From positions 3,596,001 through 3,660,000 of the forward strand of contig CBDAPQ010000005.1 of assembly GCA_965198485.1 (NCBI GenBank): 64,000 nt of DNA, in the 5' to 3' direction. This DNA is from RH-AL1 sp965198485. Its GTDB lineage: Bacteria > Pseudomonadota > Alphaproteobacteria > Rhizobiales > Beijerinckiaceae. Below are positions 53,997 through 62,204 of the stretch, piece by piece (position 1 is the stretch's first letter; every line of letters begins with the position of its first letter). Position numbers and translations under genes: made by a program. The notes beneath the pieces are model-generated. The model had not been told where the DNA came from. It ran no database searches and saw only the letters and a program-made list of their open reading frames with translations.

Positions 53997-54344
53997 CTAC
54001 GCCGGTGGTTCCAGGGTCGTAGCCTTGGCGGGATCGCCATGCGGGTCGAGCGCGTCGGCGTTGCCGCGGATCAGGCTCTCGAGGAAAACGGCGAAAGGCG
54101 ACAGCAGCAGCGGTAGCGTGATGTCGATGCGCAGGTCGCGCTCGAAGACCTCTATGACAGCGCTGCCCTTCTGTCCGAGCATCATCGCCCAGCCGTGCCC
54201 CACGTCTCCCGTCCAGCTCAGGTCGGCGCGGCCGATGCGCTCGACGTAAGCGCTTTTCAGCGCCTCATAGCGCGCGGTGATGTTACGCTTGGCGCCTTCA
54301 ACGCCAAGGTCGTGGCGCGAGGTGATGGTGATCGTCTTCGCCAC
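53997..54344 (-). CDS. Polyhydroxyalkanoic acid system family protein (PHA_gran_rgn), copy 2
   Basis: A 115-residue paralogue of the adjacent gene: AKTITITSRHDLGVEGAKRNITARY and SWTGDVGHGWAM match it positionally (both have a W-x-GDV-x-H core), and IDITLPLLLSPFAVFLE matches its C-terminal helix. The GTG at 54344 is preceded by GGAGG. No PHA synthase or phasin gene lies in the window. It is 34 bases downstream of pgk and may be read from the gap-pgk promoter. Confidence 0.72.
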   Translation of the reverse strand: MAKTITITSRHDLGVEGAKRNITARYEALKSAYVERIGRADLSWTGDVGHGWAMMLGQKGSAVIEVFERDLRIDITLPLLLSPFAVFLESLIRGNADALDPHGDPAKATTLEPPA

Positions 54345-54378
54345 GCCGCCTCCGTGAGCCGCCGGGTGAGGGAAAGAT

Positions 54379-55590
54379 TCAGGCCTGCCGCAGTGCCTCG
54401 ACGCCCGGCAGGACCTTGCCTTCGAGCCACTCGAGGAAGGCACCGCCCGCGGTCGAAAGATAGGTGAGATCGTTGCCGACGCCCGCGATGTTGAGCGCCG
54501 AAACGGTGTCGCCGCCGCCGGCCACGGTCACCAGACGGCGAGCCTTGGTCAGCGCCGCCGCGGCCTGAGCCACACGCACCGTGCCGCGGTCGAACGGCTT
54601 GATCTCGAAGGCGCCGAAGGGGCCGTTCCACACCAGCGTCTTGACGTCCTGCAGCAGCGCCTCGATCCGCGCCACGGTCTGCGGCCCGATGTCGAGGATC
54701 ATGCGGTCGGCCGGCACCGCGTCGATGGCGACCGTCTCGTCCGGAGCGCCGGCTTCGAAGCGCTCGGCGACGACGGCGTCGACCGGGAGCACGATGGTGC
54801 AGCCGGCCTCTTTGGCGCTGGCCATGATGGCGCGTGCCGTCTCCGCCATGTCCTTCTCGCAAAGCGAAGTGCCGATCCCGACGCCCTGCGCGAACAGGAA
54901 AGTGTTGGCCATGCCGCCGCCGATGATGAGGATATCGACGCGCTTGACGAGATTGCCGAGCAGGTCGAGCTTGGTCGAGATCTTGGCACCGCCGACGACC
55001 GCCGCGACAGGCCGCTCCGGATGGCTCAGCGCCTTGCCAAGGTAGTCCAGCTCGGCCTGCATCGTGCGTCCGGCAAAGGACGGCAGCGCGCGGGCGAGTC
55101 CCTCGGTAGAGGCGTGCGCGCGATGCGCCGCGGAGAAGGCATCGTTGACGTAGAGGTCGCCGAGCTTGGCGAGATCCGCCACGAAAGCCGGACCATTGTC
55201 GGTTTCGCCAAGGTGGAAACGGGCGTTCTCCAGCAGCACGACATCGCCGTCGTGCATCGCCGCCACCGCCGCCTCGGCCTTGGGGCCGATGCAATCCTCA
55301 ACGAACGTCACGGTGCGGCCGAGCTCGCGCTCCAGGGCCACCGCGAGCGGCGCCAGCGTGCTCTTGGCCTCGAAGGCGCCCTTGGGTCGGCCGAAATGCG
55401 CCAGCAGGATCACCTTGGCGCCCTTGCCGGCAAGCTCGCGGATCGTCGGCACGACGCGAGTGATGCGGGTGAGGTCGGCGACCACGCCCTTCGACATGGG
55501 CACGTTGAGGTCGACGCGCGTCAGCACGCGCTTGCCGGCGACGTCCGCGTCGTCCAGCGTGCGGAACGGCTTCAATACCTCCGTGGTCAT
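54379..55590 (-). CDS. pgk: Phosphoglycerate kinase
   Basis: A 403-residue glycolytic and gluconeogenic enzyme transferring phosphate between 1,3-bisphosphoglycerate and ADP. It has the N-terminal RVDLNVPMSKG substrate site, HFGRPKG, and the nucleotide-binding VVGGAKISTKLDLL, NGPFGAFE and VAGGGDTVSAL. The ATG shares a base with the gap stop (TGATG). Confidence 0.97.
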   Translation of the reverse strand: MTTEVLKPFRTLDDADVAGKRVLTRVDLNVPMSKGVVADLTRITRVVPTIRELAGKGAKVILLAHFGRPKGAFEAKSTLAPLAVALERELGRTVTFVEDCIGPKAEAAVAAMHDGDVVLLENARFHLGETDNGPAFVADLAKLGDLYVNDAFSAAHRAHASTEGLARALPSFAGRTMQAELDYLGKALSHPERPVAAVVGGAKISTKLDLLGNLVKRVDILIIGGGMANTFLFAQGVGIGTSLCEKDMAETARAIMASAKEAGCTIVLPVDAVVAERFEAGAPDETVAIDAVPADRMILDIGPQTVARIEALLQDVKTLVWNGPFGAFEIKPFDRGTVRVAQAAAALTKARRLVTVAGGGDTVSALNIAGVGNDLTYLSTAGGAFLEWLEGKVLPGVEALRQA

Positions 55591-56597
55591 CAGAGCAGCT
55601 TACCCATGGCCACGGCGGTATCGGCCATGCGGCAGGAGAAGCCCCACTCGTTATCGTACCAGGACAGGACGCGGCAGAAGTCGCCGTCGATCACCTTGAC
55701 TTGGTCCATCGCGAAAATCGACGAGTGCGGGTCGTGGTTGAAGTCGATCGAGACGTTCGGCGCATCGGTGAAGGAGAGCACGCCCCTCAGCTCCTGGCCG
55801 GCGGCGCGTCGCACCGCATCCTTGATCTCGGCCGGATCGGTCTTGCGCTTGGCCTTGAACTTCAGATCGACCACCGAGACGTTGGGTGTCGGCACGCGGA
55901 TCGAGGAGCCGTCGAGCTTGCCGGCGAGCTCCGGCAGCACCAGGCCGAGCGCCTTGGCGGCGCCTGTCGTGGTCGGGATCATCGACAGCGACGCAGCACG
56001 GGCGCGATAGAGATCCTTGTGCATCGTATCGAGCGTCGGCTGGTCGCCGGTATAGGAGTGGATCGTCGTCATGAAGCCGTGCTCGATGCCGATGGCGTCG
56101 TTCATCACCTTCGCCACGGGCGCGAGGCAATTGGTGGTGCACGAGCCGTTCGAGACGACAATGTGATCCTTGGTGAGCTTCTCGTGGTTGACGCCGAAGA
56201 CCACCGTCATGTCGGCCTTGTCGCCGGGCGCCGAGATCAGCACGCGCTTGGCGCCGGCCGCGAGGTGAGCGGACGCCTTCTCCTTCGAGGTGAAGATGCC
56301 TGTGCACTCCATCGCGATGTCGACGTTCATCTCGCGGTGCGGCAGCTCGGCCGGGTTGCGAATCGCCGTGACACGGATCGGCCCCGAACCGACGTCGATC
56401 GTGTCGCCATCGACGGTCACCGTGCCGGGAAAGCGGCCGTGCACCGAGTCGAAGCGCAGCAGATGGGCGTTGGTCTCGACCGGACCGAGATCGTTGATGG
56501 CTACGACTTCGATGTCCCTGCGGCCCGTTTCGGCGATCGCACGCAGCACGTTGCGCCCGATGCGTCCGAACCCGTTGATCGCGACCCGCACAGCCAT
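55590..56597 (-). CDS. gap: Glyceraldehyde-3-phosphate dehydrogenase
   Basis: A 335-residue NAD-dependent enzyme. The Rossmann motif is INGFGRIGRNVLRA, the catalytic Cys153 lies in SNGSCTTNCLAP, and SWYDNEWGFSCRMADT is the conserved C-terminus. It heads the gap-pgk operon. In related genomes tkt commonly precedes it, but here the 475 bases upstream have no gene. Confidence 0.97.
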   Translation of the reverse strand: MAVRVAINGFGRIGRNVLRAIAETGRRDIEVVAINDLGPVETNAHLLRFDSVHGRFPGTVTVDGDTIDVGSGPIRVTAIRNPAELPHREMNVDIAMECTGIFTSKEKASAHLAAGAKRVLISAPGDKADMTVVFGVNHEKLTKDHIVVSNGSCTTNCLAPVAKVMNDAIGIEHGFMTTIHSYTGDQPTLDTMHKDLYRARAASLSMIPTTTGAAKALGLVLPELAGKLDGSSIRVPTPNVSVVDLKFKAKRKTDPAEIKDAVRRAAGQELRGVLSFTDAPNVSIDFNHDPHSSIFAMDQVKVIDGDFCRVLSWYDNEWGFSCRMADTAVAMGKLL

Positions 56598-57072
56598 CGT
56601 CTCGAAACTCCTCTGCCACCCGCTCGCCGACCCGGTGCCTTGCCGCTGATCCCGGCAAAGGCGCGCCCGGCAGTCGAACGCTCGTAAGACGGCTCTTGCT
56701 CTTAGCGCTCGCGGGAGGCGGCTTAAGTAGCAGTTCAGCCCCCCCTGTCAACGCGAGGCACCTGCTCTTTACGTGCTCCTAAAAAGGTGAAGACCTTAAC
56801 TTCTTCGTGCGGAAGGGCCGAACGTTCCTCTCCTGCGACGCCATAGGTCTACGAAGAATTCGATTCTGCCGAAAAGCGCCATCACTGCGTCAGGCTGCGT
56901 CATGCCAAAATTAGTGGCAGGGCTCTATGAATGACGACACTAAGGTATTTATGCCTGCATGGCTAGTTGTCGGGCAACTACCGCTTCTACGACGTGGCCA
57001 TGCAAGAATGTCTGGGAGTTGGTCGCCCGGCACGATTGACACACGGCAACCCTCGGCCACTCTGGCAGCACG
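56598..57072. other. Intergenic region between gap and the DUF4164-zapA pair
   Basis: The 475 bases contain no supported gene. They are more AT-rich in the middle (around 56770-56960), consistent with two divergent promoters. A perfect 6-bp inverted repeat TAGTTG-TCGGG-CAACTA at 56964-56980, about 92 bases before the zapA-side start, is a candidate operator. No 6S RNA or other RNA gene was recognised. Confidence 0.4.
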
Positions 57073-57351
57073 ATGCTCGATCATCCCCAGCTCGACGCCG
57101 CGCTGAAGCGCCTGTCCGCCGCGCTCGACCAGTGCGAGGCCGCGGCGCAGCGGCTCGGCCGCGCCGCCGACGAGAAGCGCGACCTCGTCGACACGCTGGC
57201 CGTGATGCAGGACGACCGCGGCCGCCTCGCCACCGAGCTGGACACGGCATTGACCCGCCAGCAGGAGCTGGAGCACGCCACGCAGGAGGTCGCGCTACGC
57301 CTCGGCCGCGCCGGCGGCACGCTCCGCCGGCTTCTCGCGGAGACAGGGTGA
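57073..57351 (+). CDS. DUF4164 family coiled-coil protein
   Basis: A 92-residue protein that is almost entirely coiled coil (LDAALKRLSAALDQCEAAAQRLGRAADEKRDLVDTL in pieces). DUF4164 proteins are encoded just upstream of zapA in Rhizobiales, and a role with ZapA at the division site is plausible. Its TGA shares a base with the zapA ATG. Confidence 0.82.
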   Translation: MLDHPQLDAALKRLSAALDQCEAAAQRLGRAADEKRDLVDTLAVMQDDRGRLATELDTALTRQQELEHATQEVALRLGRAGGTLRRLLAETG

Positions 57352-57719
57352 TGGCCACGGTCGCCGTCACGATCGCCGGGCGCTCGTATCGAATGGCCTG
57401 CGGCGAGGGCGAGGAGGCGCATCTTCAGGAGCTCGGACGCCATGTCGATGCCGCGCTCGTCGGGCTGCGCAAGGGTTTCGGCGAGGTCGGCGACAACCGG
57501 CTCGCGATCATGACCGCGATCACCGTCGCCGACGAATTGTTTGACACCCGCCGCCGCCTCGCCGAGGCGGAGGAGAAGCTCGCCGGCTTCGCCGCCACCC
57601 GCTCGGAGGGCGAGGCCATGCGCGACGCGCTCGCCCTCGAGGTCGCCGGCTCGCTCGATGCCGCCTCGGGGCGGCTGGAGCGCCTGGCACAGACACTCAA
57701 CGAGACCGGTAAAGGCTGA
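57351..57719 (+). CDS. zapA: Cell division protein ZapA
   Basis: The 122-residue protein bundles FtsZ filaments. It begins ATVAVTIAGRSYRMACGEGEE and has HLQELGRHVDAALVGL and NRLAIMTAITVADELFD, the ZapA globular domain, then a C-terminal coiled coil. It is co-translated with the DUF4164 gene. In many bacteria 6S RNA and a 5-formyl-THF cyclo-ligase gene follow zapA, but here the next 300 bases hold only a pseudogene fragment. Confidence 0.88.
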   Translation: MATVAVTIAGRSYRMACGEGEEAHLQELGRHVDAALVGLRKGFGEVGDNRLAIMTAITVADELFDTRRRLAEAEEKLAGFAATRSEGEAMRDALALEVAGSLDAASGRLERLAQTLNETGKG

Positions 57720-57721
57720 GC

Positions 57722-57960
57722 TCAGCCGTTGCCAGTCAGTTCGGCGAACAGAACCGGATTGAAGAAAAGCTTCTTTCAGTCCGTCTTGAGCTCGCTCAGG
57801 AGGCCGATGTTTACGAGCGTCCGCAGGTAGGCGGAGGCGAATTGCGGCTGGGCGAGACCCGCCGCCACGACGGCATGTCGATCTTCCTGGACATATCAGC
57901 GAAAGTCGTTGACGAAATCGCGAACTCATCGATCCGCCGAAGACCTCATCTGCGGCGAAG
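57722..57960 (-). pseudogene. C-terminal remnant of a Fic-like protein
   Basis: On the minus strand one frame reads VRDFVNDFR, stop, YVQEDRHAVVAAGLAQPQF, ASAYLRTLVNIGLLSELKTD, stop, KKLFFNPVLFAELTGNG, stop. The last part looks like the winged-helix C-terminus of Fic-family proteins. Three in-frame TGAs (57926-57928, 57896-57898, 57776-57778) precede the natural stop, all explicable by CGA or TGG changing to TGA. No start or Fic motif is present, so the fragment is dead. Family assignment is tentative. Confidence 0.45.
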
Positions 57961-58021
57961 CCGGGCGCGTGGGCGCGATCTGGCGTAGGCTGCCGCCAGC
58001 TTTCTCCGTTGATCTGCCGAC

Positions 58022-58447
58022 ATGTCCGCCATCGCCGTCACGCCGACCCTCTCGATCGATGACAGCGAGCTGGCGTTCACCTTCGTGCGCGCGAGCGGAC
58101 CCGGCGGGCAGAATGTCAACAAGGTCGAGAGCGCCGTCCACCTGCGCTTCGACGTGGCGCACTCGCCCTCGCTCGACGACGGCACCAAGCGACGCCTCAC
58201 GGCGCTCGCCGGGCGCAGGCTCACCGCCGGGGGAGTGCTGGTGCTGTTCGCTCAGCAGCACCGCAGCCAGGAGCGCAACCGCGCCGACGCGCAGGCCCGT
58301 CTCGTCGCGCTGATCGCGCAGGCAGCCGAGCGGCCGAAGTTCCGCGTCAAGACGCGTCCGAGCCTGTCCGCCAAGCGCCGGCGCACCGACGCCAAGGTGC
58401 ATCGCGGCGACATCAAGCGCGGGCGCGGGCGGATCACGGAAAGCTGA
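58022..58447 (+). CDS. arfB: Alternative ribosome-rescue factor ArfB (peptidyl-tRNA hydrolase)
   Basis: A 141-residue release-factor-like protein that frees stalled ribosomes. The catalytic GGQ sits at residues 28-30 in SGPGGQNVNKVES, and the basic tail (KTRPSLSAKRRRTDAKVHRGDIKRGRGR in pieces) is the part that enters the empty mRNA channel. Size and tail separate it from RF1/RF2. The TGA shares a base with the next ATG. Confidence 0.94.
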   Translation: MSAIAVTPTLSIDDSELAFTFVRASGPGGQNVNKVESAVHLRFDVAHSPSLDDGTKRRLTALAGRRLTAGGVLVLFAQQHRSQERNRADAQARLVALIAQAAERPKFRVKTRPSLSAKRRRTDAKVHRGDIKRGRGRITES

Positions 58448-59277
58448 TGATCCGATTGGCAGGCCTCGTGCTGGTGCTGATCGCCGCCTCGGCCGCACGC
58501 TGCGAGACGACCTGCCCCTCCACCGGGACCACGCCCGTCACCATCGCGGCCGTGGACCCGCGGCTGGAGCTGCACCTTGCCGACGGCCGAAGGCTCCGCC
58601 TGGTCGGCCTTGACGCGTCCGGGCCGTCGCCCGGCGATCCCGACCTCGGTGCAACGAGCCAGACAGCGCTCGCCGCGGCCGTCGTGAGCAAGCCGGTCAC
58701 GGCGCGGTTTCTATCTGACAAGCCGGACCGCTGGGGTCGGCTGCCGGCGATGGCCTATCTCGACGGCGATCCTTCGCCGGGCGGGCTGGTCCACCTCGCG
58801 ATCGCCACCGGGCTCGGTCGCTATCTGTCCGAACCTGCCGCCCAGCCCTGCCGCGACGCCTTGCTCAAGGCGGAGGCCGCGGCCCGCGCGGCGAGCCTTG
58901 GCCTGTGGCATGATCCGTACTATGGCGTCCTCGCCGTCGACGACCGGCCCGCCTTCTCCGAACATTCGGCGACGATCGTCGTGGCGGAGGGGCGTCTCTG
59001 GCGCGTCGATGCCGGGCCGTTCCGTACCAAGCTGCGCTTCGTGGCGCCGGGCGAGGTCAAACAGGGCCTGCTCATAGCGGTGGTCCTGCCGAAGGTCGTC
59101 AAACGATTCGAGGAGCAAGGCTTGCATTTCGAGGCGCTTATTGGCCGGACCCTGCGCCTGCGCGGGCTCCTCGACTTGCGCTTCGGGCCGCAGGTCGAGA
59201 TTGCCGGTCCGGATGCGCTGGAGCTGCTGCCGGTCGCGAAAGCTGCCGAAAGCTCCGCCAAGGGCGAGGCGCCATGA
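58447..59277 (+). CDS. Exported thermonuclease (SNase)-like protein
   Basis: A 276-residue protein with a signal peptide (residues about 1-18) and an SNase-type OB fold: LHLADGRRLRLVGLDASGP, then DKPDRWGRLPAMAYLDG and AEAAARAASLGLWHDPYY. The catalytic Arg/Glu pattern of Staphylococcal nuclease is only partly visible, so activity is uncertain. A second beta-rich domain (TIVVAEGRLWRVDAGP) follows. It is coupled to arfB at its start and to the M48 protease at its stop (ATGA). Confidence 0.78.
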   Translation: MIRLAGLVLVLIAASAARCETTCPSTGTTPVTIAAVDPRLELHLADGRRLRLVGLDASGPSPGDPDLGATSQTALAAAVVSKPVTARFLSDKPDRWGRLPAMAYLDGDPSPGGLVHLAIATGLGRYLSEPAAQPCRDALLKAEAAARAASLGLWHDPYYGVLAVDDRPAFSEHSATIVVAEGRLWRVDAGPFRTKLRFVAPGEVKQGLLIAVVLPKVVKRFEEQGLHFEALIGRTLRLRGLLDLRFGPQVEIAGPDALELLPVAKAAESSAKGEAP

Positions 59278-60719
59278 GGCGGCCCGTCCTCCTCCTCGCG
59301 GTCGTGGCCTGCCTCGCCGGCTGCGCCACCATCGACCAGCAGGGCGTCACGGTGCAGCACATCGAGGCGCCGACGGCGCCGCGCGTGATCACCGAGAGCA
59401 CGTCCTCGGCCGAGCACAAGCGGATGGTCGCGCTCTTCGGCGGCGAGTACAAGAACCCCGGGCTCACCAAGTACCTCGATGCCGTACTGGCGAAGCTGAC
59501 GGGCACGGGTGAACTCGAGGGCAAGACCTACAAGGTCACGATCCTCAACACGCCCATCGTCAACGCCTTTGCCCTGCCCTCAGGCGACCTGTTCGTCACG
59601 CGTGGCCTGCTCGCGCTCGCCAACGACGGCTCCGAAGTGGCGGCGGTGATGGCCCACGAGATCGCTCACGTGACGGAGAAGCATGCCTTCGCCCGTGACG
59701 AGCAGGCCAGGCGCGCCGCGGTGATCAGCCGGGTCGCCCATCTCGTACAGAACAAGGAGCGCGGCGACCAGATCGAGCAGATGGGCAAGCTCTCGATCGC
59801 CGGCTTCTCGCGTCTGCAGGAGCTGCAGGCCGACGAGCGCGGCATCAAGACCATCGCCAAGGCGGGTTACGATCCCTACGGCGCCAGCCGTTTCCTCGCT
59901 GCACTCGGCCGCTCGTCGGCGCTGCGCGCCTCGCTCATCGGGCAGAACTCGAGCGCCGCCAAGCCCGACATCCTCGCCACCCATCCTTCGACGCCGGAGC
60001 GGATCGCCGCCGCGGTGCGGGTCGCCCGCAGCTTCGGTGCCCCCGACATCGGCACGCGCGACCGCGAGGCCTACCTCTCCGCCATCGACGGCGTAATGTT
60101 CGGGGACGACCCGTCGGAAGGCACGATCCGCGGCCGTGTCTTCACGCAGCCGAAGCTCGGCTTCGTCTTCACCGCGCCCGAAGGTTTCGTGCTGGAGAAC
60201 TCGACCCAGGCGGTGCTTGGCGTCAAGGACGGCGGGATCGAGGCGCTGCGGCTCGACAGTGTGGCCGTGCCGGAGTCTCAGGATCTCGAAGCCTACGTGC
60301 GATCCGGCTGGATTGACGGGCTCATCGAGAGTTCGATCGAGAAGGCGATGGTGGGCGGCATGCCCGCAGTCGTCGCCACGGCGCGTGCCGGAGAGTGGAA
60401 CTTCCGCCTCGCGGCGATCCGCTTCGACGACGACGAGGTCTATCGTGTGATCTTCGCCACCCACGGACTCGATCCTACAGCCGAGAAGGTGTTTCGCGCC
60501 TCGATCGATTCGTTCCGACGTCTCGGCTCCGAAGAGGCCGGCAAGGTGAAGCCGCTGCGCATCGGCCTCTTCACCGCCATAGCGGGCGATACGCCGGCGG
60601 CAACGTCAGCGCGCATGATCGTGCCGGACAAGCCGCTGGAGACGTTCGAGTTGCTCAACGGCCTGGAAGGCGACACCGCGCTGATACCAGGCGAGCGCTA
60701 CAAGCTGGTCGTCGAATAG
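59274..60719 (+). CDS. M48 family metalloprotease lipoprotein
   Basis: A 481-residue envelope protease. The signal peptide ends in the lipobox LAGC with acylated C17. The zinc motif HEIAH is at residues 128-132, and the third ligand Glu falls in LQELQADERG. The long C-terminal part (about 210-481) resembles the extra domain of BepA/YggG-like relatives in function class but has no clear motif beyond a beta-rich region. It probably degrades misfolded outer-membrane proteins; the rpoH gene 114 bases downstream fits a stress theme. Confidence 0.9.
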   Translation: MRRPVLLLAVVACLAGCATIDQQGVTVQHIEAPTAPRVITESTSSAEHKRMVALFGGEYKNPGLTKYLDAVLAKLTGTGELEGKTYKVTILNTPIVNAFALPSGDLFVTRGLLALANDGSEVAAVMAHEIAHVTEKHAFARDEQARRAAVISRVAHLVQNKERGDQIEQMGKLSIAGFSRLQELQADERGIKTIAKAGYDPYGASRFLAALGRSSALRASLIGQNSSAAKPDILATHPSTPERIAAAVRVARSFGAPDIGTRDREAYLSAIDGVMFGDDPSEGTIRGRVFTQPKLGFVFTAPEGFVLENSTQAVLGVKDGGIEALRLDSVAVPESQDLEAYVRSGWIDGLIESSIEKAMVGGMPAVVATARAGEWNFRLAAIRFDDDEVYRVIFATHGLDPTAEKVFRASIDSFRRLGSEEAGKVKPLRIGLFTAIAGDTPAATSARMIVPDKPLETFELLNGLEGDTALIPGERYKLVVE

Positions 60720-60833
60720 CCGACGCCCGCCGTGAGCGGAACCTGAGCGGGTCGACCGCTGTTCCTTGGAGGCACCGGAACGAAGATTCTCCCCGGGGAA
60801 TCGAAGGTCGCCGCGAGGCGAGCGGGAGAGGTC

Positions 60834-61700
60834 ATGGGTCAACTCATCGGCGTTGGGCAGCAGCTCGTCAGGACGGCGATGGCCGCACCCTTCCTCGAGC
60901 GAAACGACGAGCATGATCTTGCAGTCCGTTGGAAGGACAACAAAGACGAGCAGGCGCTCCATGAACTTGCCGAAGCGCATATGCGCCTCGTGATCTCGAT
61001 TGCCGTCAAGTTCCGCCATTACGGATTACCTGTCGCTGACCTGATCCAGGAGGGCCATGTTGGCTTGCTCGAAGCGGCGGCACGTTTTGATCCGGATCGC
61101 GAGGTACGATTTTCGACCTACGCGACGTGGTGGATCCGGGCCTCCATCCAGGATTACATTCTCCGAAACTGGTCAATCGTGCGTGGTGGCACTTCTTCCG
61201 CGCAGAAAGCGCTTTTCTTCAACCTGCGCCGTCTGCGGGCGAAGTTGAGTGTTGGCGGCGAGCCCCGGGGCAATTTCGTGCTGATGAGCGAGATCGCCAA
61301 AGCGCTCGGCGTCAACCGGGCCGACGTCGAAATGATGGACACCCGCCTCTCCGGTCCGGATGTTTCGCTCAATGCACCGGTGGCCGATGCCGACAACTCG
61401 GCATCCGAGCGAATCGAGTTTCTCGTCGACAAGCAGCCCTTGCAGGATGAAACGGTCGGTGGCGCCATCGACACGGACCGGCGAGTTGCATGGCTCAAGG
61501 ATGCACTAACGCATCTTTCCGAGCGGGAGTATAATATCTTGCGCGAGCGCCGGCTTAGCGAAGAAGGTATGACGCTTGAGGAATTGGGTGTTCAGCTAGG
61601 AATCTCCAAGGAGCGTGTGCGCCAAATCGAGAGCCGCGCCATGGAAAAACTACGATCGGCGCTTACGACCAAGCATGCGTTAGTGGAGTTCGCTAGCTAG
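60834..61700 (+). CDS. rpoH: RNA polymerase sigma-32 factor (RpoH-type)
   Basis: A 288-residue heat-shock sigma factor. Region 2 reads AHMRLVISIAVKFRHYGLPVADLIQEGHVGLLEAA and FSTYATWWIRASIQDYILRNWSIVR in pieces. The RpoH box is AQKALFFNLRRLRAKL. Region 4 ends with LSEREYNILRERRL and LGISKERVRQIESRAMEKL. Alphaproteobacteria often carry two rpoH genes; divergence at the N-terminus suggests the RpoH2 kind, but this is not certain. GGGAGAGG precedes the ATG. More AT-rich than upstream genes. Confidence 0.92.
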   Translation: MGQLIGVGQQLVRTAMAAPFLERNDEHDLAVRWKDNKDEQALHELAEAHMRLVISIAVKFRHYGLPVADLIQEGHVGLLEAAARFDPDREVRFSTYATWWIRASIQDYILRNWSIVRGGTSSAQKALFFNLRRLRAKLSVGGEPRGNFVLMSEIAKALGVNRADVEMMDTRLSGPDVSLNAPVADADNSASERIEFLVDKQPLQDETVGGAIDTDRRVAWLKDALTHLSEREYNILRERRLSEEGMTLEELGVQLGISKERVRQIESRAMEKLRSALTTKHALVEFAS

Positions 61701-62164
61701 GTCGTGTGGACGGATATGATGAAGACCAGCCCGGCTGCGGAGGAGACGATGGAGCGGTAGAGCTTCTCGATCTTTTCGCAGCGCAGCGCAGGGCGTCGTG
61801 TTTGGAGCGCTTGAGCTTCCCTCCAGTCGCCACTCCACCATGCTTCACATGGCGGAGCCTCTGGATCCTTTAGCCCATGGTTTGCTCGATCCGCGCGCGC
61901 TTTGCAGAGTTTCTTGGAAAGAACGTGGGCTTGGTGAGAGTCGTCGAGCGGGAAAGGGATGACGGGGCAGATGACTTTGTCGCGCGCGACCTTCCGATTG
62001 GTTTTGGCGGTGAAGAAGTGCATGACTTCAAGAAGGAGGCGGTCGCCGCGACCCTTATCGCTGCGACGTGATCGGCGGGCGTGAAACACCTCGAGAGCCA
62101 GTCCTTCTCCGTCATTCCTGTCAGCACGATCGGTCTCCGTCGAACCGACACGCTGTAAATCACC
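61697..62164 (-). pseudogene. IS5-family transposase remnant
   Basis: Pieces in different minus-strand frames match the C-terminal half of IS5/IS427-type DDE transposases: SSAPSSLSRSTTLTKPTFFP or, in another frame, VICPVIPFPLDDSHQAHVLSK; then AKRARIEQTMG with the catalytic Glu; then, after a shift, ALRCEKIEKLYRSIVSSAAG and FIISVHTT at the end. No intact frame, start or terminal inverted repeats were found. It ends exactly at the rpoH stop (opposite strand) and separates core genes from the polysaccharide genes. Confidence 0.72.
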
Positions 62165-62204
62165 GATCAGGCCCGATGGGCCGGCCAGCCGAACCGTCCG
62201 CAAC

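Noticed and set aside
55701..56687. A 328-residue plus-strand frame opposite gap
   Set aside because: gap is a full-length conserved gene with Cys153; the antisense frame is a compositional artefact.
57720..58021. Possible 6S RNA gene after zapA
   Set aside because: The region reads as a decayed coding fragment on the minus strand and shows no long hairpin with a central bubble.
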